Positions 60,301 through 62,070 of a DNA stretch of 62,070 nucleotides are shown in pieces; positions within the stretch are counted from its first letter, which is position 1; every line of letters starts with the position of its first letter. The position numbers were made by a program, and so were the translations under genes. Source of the DNA: Clostridiales bacterium (GTDB lineage Bacteria; Bacillota; Clostridia; Christensenellales; Pumilibacteraceae); assembly GCA_029066805.1 (NCBI GenBank), contig JAIEFT010000015.1, positions 1 to 62,070 of the forward strand. Reading direction: 5' to 3'. The notes beneath the pieces were generated by a model. That model ran no database searches, was not told the origin of the DNA, and saw only the letters and a list, made by a program, of their open reading frames with translations.

Positions 60301-62070
60301 CCATTTCTTCCGATATCGGAAGGCTTGGCGGAACGATAGACGGCAACGGCAACGGTCACTATTTTACGGTAGAGTCAATCAACATATATATTCCCACCAA
60401 GTACTTTGGCGGGCGTGTAAACATGCCTGCAAATACTCCTAAGGAAACTATCGGATATTACGGAGAATGCTACATTATTCAGGGCCTTAAAATCACGCTG
60501 AATAACTGGACGCACAACAGATATATAAACCTTGATGTAGACATGGTTGACAGCGCCGGCGGAACGTGCACTACGCAGATTGCCGTCAACGTCAACAACC
60601 AAGCTCCGGAGTACTTGGAAAGCAAAAACATTGCTCAGCTTAACTACACAACGGACGGCGTAACCGTCAAGTCCGTATTCGGCGGTATCAACGATAGCGG
60701 TGTGGCGGTAATCACGTACAACGTGCCCGCGCACTATAAATTTATAGTGTCGCCTTACGATATCCTTACCGACGCGGACATGATTCCCGAATATCTGGAC
60801 GGTGGTTTTACTCTTAACGGCTTATCGGGTAGATTCAACAGCCAAAATGGCGTGTTCACTGTAAACAGCGGCAGCAGTGACGACCAAGACTATATTGAGG
60901 GAATTGCAACGTCTGCAAACGCAGTAGATTATTCGGACAGCAATTACATCAAAAATGTGTTCGATATGCTTACACAGTACAAGGACACGCGTACATTCAA
61001 AAAGGTGACGGCGGACAACAGATTCAGTGCGCCGACGGCCGGCACGACAACTGTGGACCAGCTGTACTTTGCGCGTACAAACGACGATAAGAGTCTTGAC
61101 GGATTTACATACGACCCGTACGCGAGTACAAATAGGAACATGTTTGTAATGCCCGAAATTGTAGGTAAAAGCTTTGTATCCTATACTTTCGGCAACCAAA
61201 TTATAGATAGATCCGGCACTTACAATATCGACTATGTTGTTATAGAAACCAATCAGCGTACTGCGAGCGGTTCGCCTGCGGTAATCGAGTTCAGCGTTCG
61301 CGACCGCACAGGCGCGGGCGGCTTGGGCGCTGCTTACGGCGTAAAGAAGATTCGTGTTGAAATCAACGTTATAAACAGCTCGCCCAGTATTAAAAAGACG
61401 GTAACGCCCTTTACGCTTTCGACCAAACCCGTAACCAGGGATGGCGTAACTATTCGCTCAACATTAGTCATCAGCGCCGAGAGCATATTGGAAGACAAAG
61501 AAGACAGCGAAGTCAGAATTGACACCGGCGGTCAGTATCAAGTATTTGACGCGCGCTCAAAAAGCGGTAGCGAGGTAGATAGTGAGGGCAGAACGTATGT
61601 TAACAATTACGTTAGCGTGTCCATAACTCAAAGCGATATTACAGTTACCGCGCTGAATTCTACACAAGCGATACCGACGCTTTACATAATGTTCTATGCA
61701 ACCGACGGTAGATACGACGATCAAGGCCGGCTGGAAAGATCCGAGTGTTATATTCGCATTGAGGTTGTCAATGCCATATTGGATTACAATACAAGCGACG
61801 ACGGGTTTGCCGAAGTTAAGCATGACGCAAATAACAGCCAATATTTGTGGAATGTCGAAAGTATAACAGCTCAGGATAAAACGCGCGCACGCTACTTTGT
61901 TTCGGGCAGCGCCGCCGCTGCCGCAGTTCGCGGTTACGACGCGAACGTGTCGTCCGGTCAAATCAAATATTTGGTCAGCGATACCGACGCATTGCAAGGC
62001 GCTGTTTTGTCGCCTGCAACCACGCCGCTCACAACTGCCGATCCCAAATACGTTAACGCTAAAGTCGCAA
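57366..62070 (+). CDS. giant secreted protein with ALK/LTK-like glycine-rich domain (3' end outside window)
   Basis: The frame is open from ATG 57366 to the window edge (1568 codons); spot checks along its length kept the frame. GGAGAGG lies 7 bases before the ATG. A signal-type anchor (IAIGAIITALALSLAVAFGF, residues ~19-38) is followed at ~95-340 by the glycine-rich domain known as Gly_rich / ALK-LTK ligand-binding. Its marks are FTLEAWGAQGGNYG, YIVVGGQGA, GGYNGGGAS, GGGGATHF and ILLVAGGGGGAG. The rest (~345 on) is beta-rich with cadherin- or Ig-like patterns such as NVTIQARG, YISFNVTVR, ITVTALNST. It is probably a large cell-surface adhesin; the anchor at its C-terminus is not seen. Confidence 0.8.
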   Translation, partial: MKRTNSPDKNISLIKRTAIAIGAIITALALSLAVAFGFDSVKRVSVDNADQSEAVTSQAYSNLASGSDYSAPGKLVQGDTITYTTNTIFSLRLPAGTFTLEAWGAQGGNYGNPKGGAGGLGGYTKATYKITASTTIYIVVGGQGAAKTGGAVTINGGYNGGGASPGQRTCGHGGCGGGGATHFATATGQLRALSGTQAAILLVAGGGGGAGTISTAGGMGGGTSTTAVTTGTSTTYGIVSTGGTASNAKGGSTSGGTGGGTNAGATGTFGTGGKGGAKSNYVGGAGGGAGFYGGAGGNTPTSCASYPGGGGSSFVKSTLTSPTFQGGQRSGGGQAKITVVSVNQNPTTKNANVTIQARGGATTAIAASTIATDPEGTALGFTTNSSSAASGFDTLPAANAGLWLSNGTLATKYFDWNWNNGQLNITNVKYYPRNGIDGSTLDGRIPLYTYVRDTFGTNTTRGTAYISFNVTVRTNAISQRAAGSTVNTASDSKSTNKLYFGLSKTATAPSGSAIDTNNIYNPLGTNRYTAVFEQPIRYNEEAKINVADLVVGDASGGKAITLDKIVASINSVAAITGTNKKFSITEYDASSAGISAYNSGRVKLSYVYDTLTFKCVTPDPAYQVLSLTIYQVEKNTVLGSPLNQNVVAGVNAISLDIVFKMDNTRPVLRNDKKVGSGVGEVIGPVVKVQTLSRLDVNLNDYFMDVDGVNNAITSTSHQIREVVVPSFEYVQTNKYGEFVSTKNTNNNKSYFNILANATPADKFDNLIATGQLKGDAYRTGFENWYISNGSANTDIAFVQYSFNNATLTLTGLRATHSMYKAERTSYPAITDGDFGSPKTEAGTATASAVENPGHFYILIRVQDRNDASDEGIWLPLGIEVTNKAPTTMQTERNGAGAGEMPTASGKKGDVFYFTPMGITINQNVNPIGLYKDKNNAYTSKDLKPLASDADNYFRANMLNGLSLSETQQTEIGTLNELVTISSDIGRLGGTIDGNGNGHYFTVESINIYIPTKYFGGRVNMPANTPKETIGYYGECYIIQGLKITLNNWTHNRYINLDVDMVDSAGGTCTTQIAVNVNNQAPEYLESKNIAQLNYTTDGVTVKSVFGGINDSGVAVITYNVPAHYKFIVSPYDILTDADMIPEYLDGGFTLNGLSGRFNSQNGVFTVNSGSSDDQDYIEGIATSANAVDYSDSNYIKNVFDMLTQYKDTRTFKKVTADNRFSAPTAGTTTVDQLYFARTNDDKSLDGFTYDPYASTNRNMFVMPEIVGKSFVSYTFGNQIIDRSGTYNIDYVVIETNQRTASGSPAVIEFSVRDRTGAGGLGAAYGVKKIRVEINVINSSPSIKKTVTPFTLSTKPVTRDGVTIRSTLVISAESILEDKEDSEVRIDTGGQYQVFDARSKSGSEVDSEGRTYVNNYVSVSITQSDITVTALNSTQAIPTLYIMFYATDGRYDDQGRLERSECYIRIEVVNAILDYNTSDDGFAEVKHDANNSQYLWNVESITAQDKTRARYFVSGSAAAAAVRGYDANVSSGQIKYLVSDTDALQGAVLSPATTPLTTADPKYVNAKVA

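Overview
The window looks like the chromosome of a low-to-mid GC Gram-positive bacterium of the Firmicutes, most likely an uncultured clostridium. The reasons are the gene orders obgE-nadD-yqeK-rsfS, tsaE-tsaB-rimI and maf-mreB-minD-[small TM protein]-spoIVFB-like, a PdaB-like sporulation deacetylase, strong AGGAG ribosome-binding sites, TTGACA/TATAAT promoters with 17-bp spacers, and single-TM surface proteins with no outer-membrane genes. Nothing here fixes the genus. All identifications come from reading motifs and gene order; no database search was run.

Layout. 1-3300: two tRNA operons on the minus strand (Gly-Arg-His and Lys-Tyr) around a HAD hydrolase, a nucleoside phosphorylase and a conserved unknown protein. 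3400-6000: small membrane proteins, an HTH-SdpI regulator and a flavin-type oxidase. 6080-11830: birA, tyrS, a YigZ protein, a PucR-type regulator, two small unknown genes, and a cysteine desulfurase divergent from a DUF3343 protein. 11930-20800: a long housekeeping run on the plus strand (nth, obgE, a NadD-YqeK-RsfS triple fusion, PAP2 phosphatase, tsaE, tsaB, rimI, alpha/beta hydrolase, membrane-anchored Mur ligase, SDR reductase). 20880-32510: two very large membrane-anchored surface proteins, a split TauE/SafE transporter, gdhA, degV, pdaB-like and a two-OB-fold protein. 32650-38200: ppx/gppA, maf, mreB, minD, a MinE-like gene, a small TM protein in the spoIVFA position and an M50 protease. 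38216-46880: a complete shikimate/phenylalanine operon behind a Tyr/Phe-rich leader peptide and an attenuator. 46970-51700: RNase G, a large glycoside hydrolase and a PHP phosphatase. 51700-55044: an AT-rich acquired island with a decayed gene, two small HTH regulators, an orphan RHS tip with its probable immunity gene, and a nitroreductase. 55180-57135: groES-groEL. 57366 to the end: a giant secreted protein with an ALK/LTK-like glycine-rich domain, cut by the window edge.

How the parts work together. The aro operon carries every step from DAHP to chorismate and on to phenylpyruvate, plus an aminotransferase, and the leader ties its transcription to Tyr/Phe-tRNA charging. The Min/Mre/SpoIVF block is the morphogenesis region of Bacillus in shortened form. 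The island combines a toxin-like RHS C-terminus, an overlapping membrane immunity candidate and a repeated palindrome that sits inside the promoters next to a small HTH protein. Several genes without Shine-Dalgarno sites have a good -10 box 4-9 bases before the ATG, which suggests leaderless transcripts.
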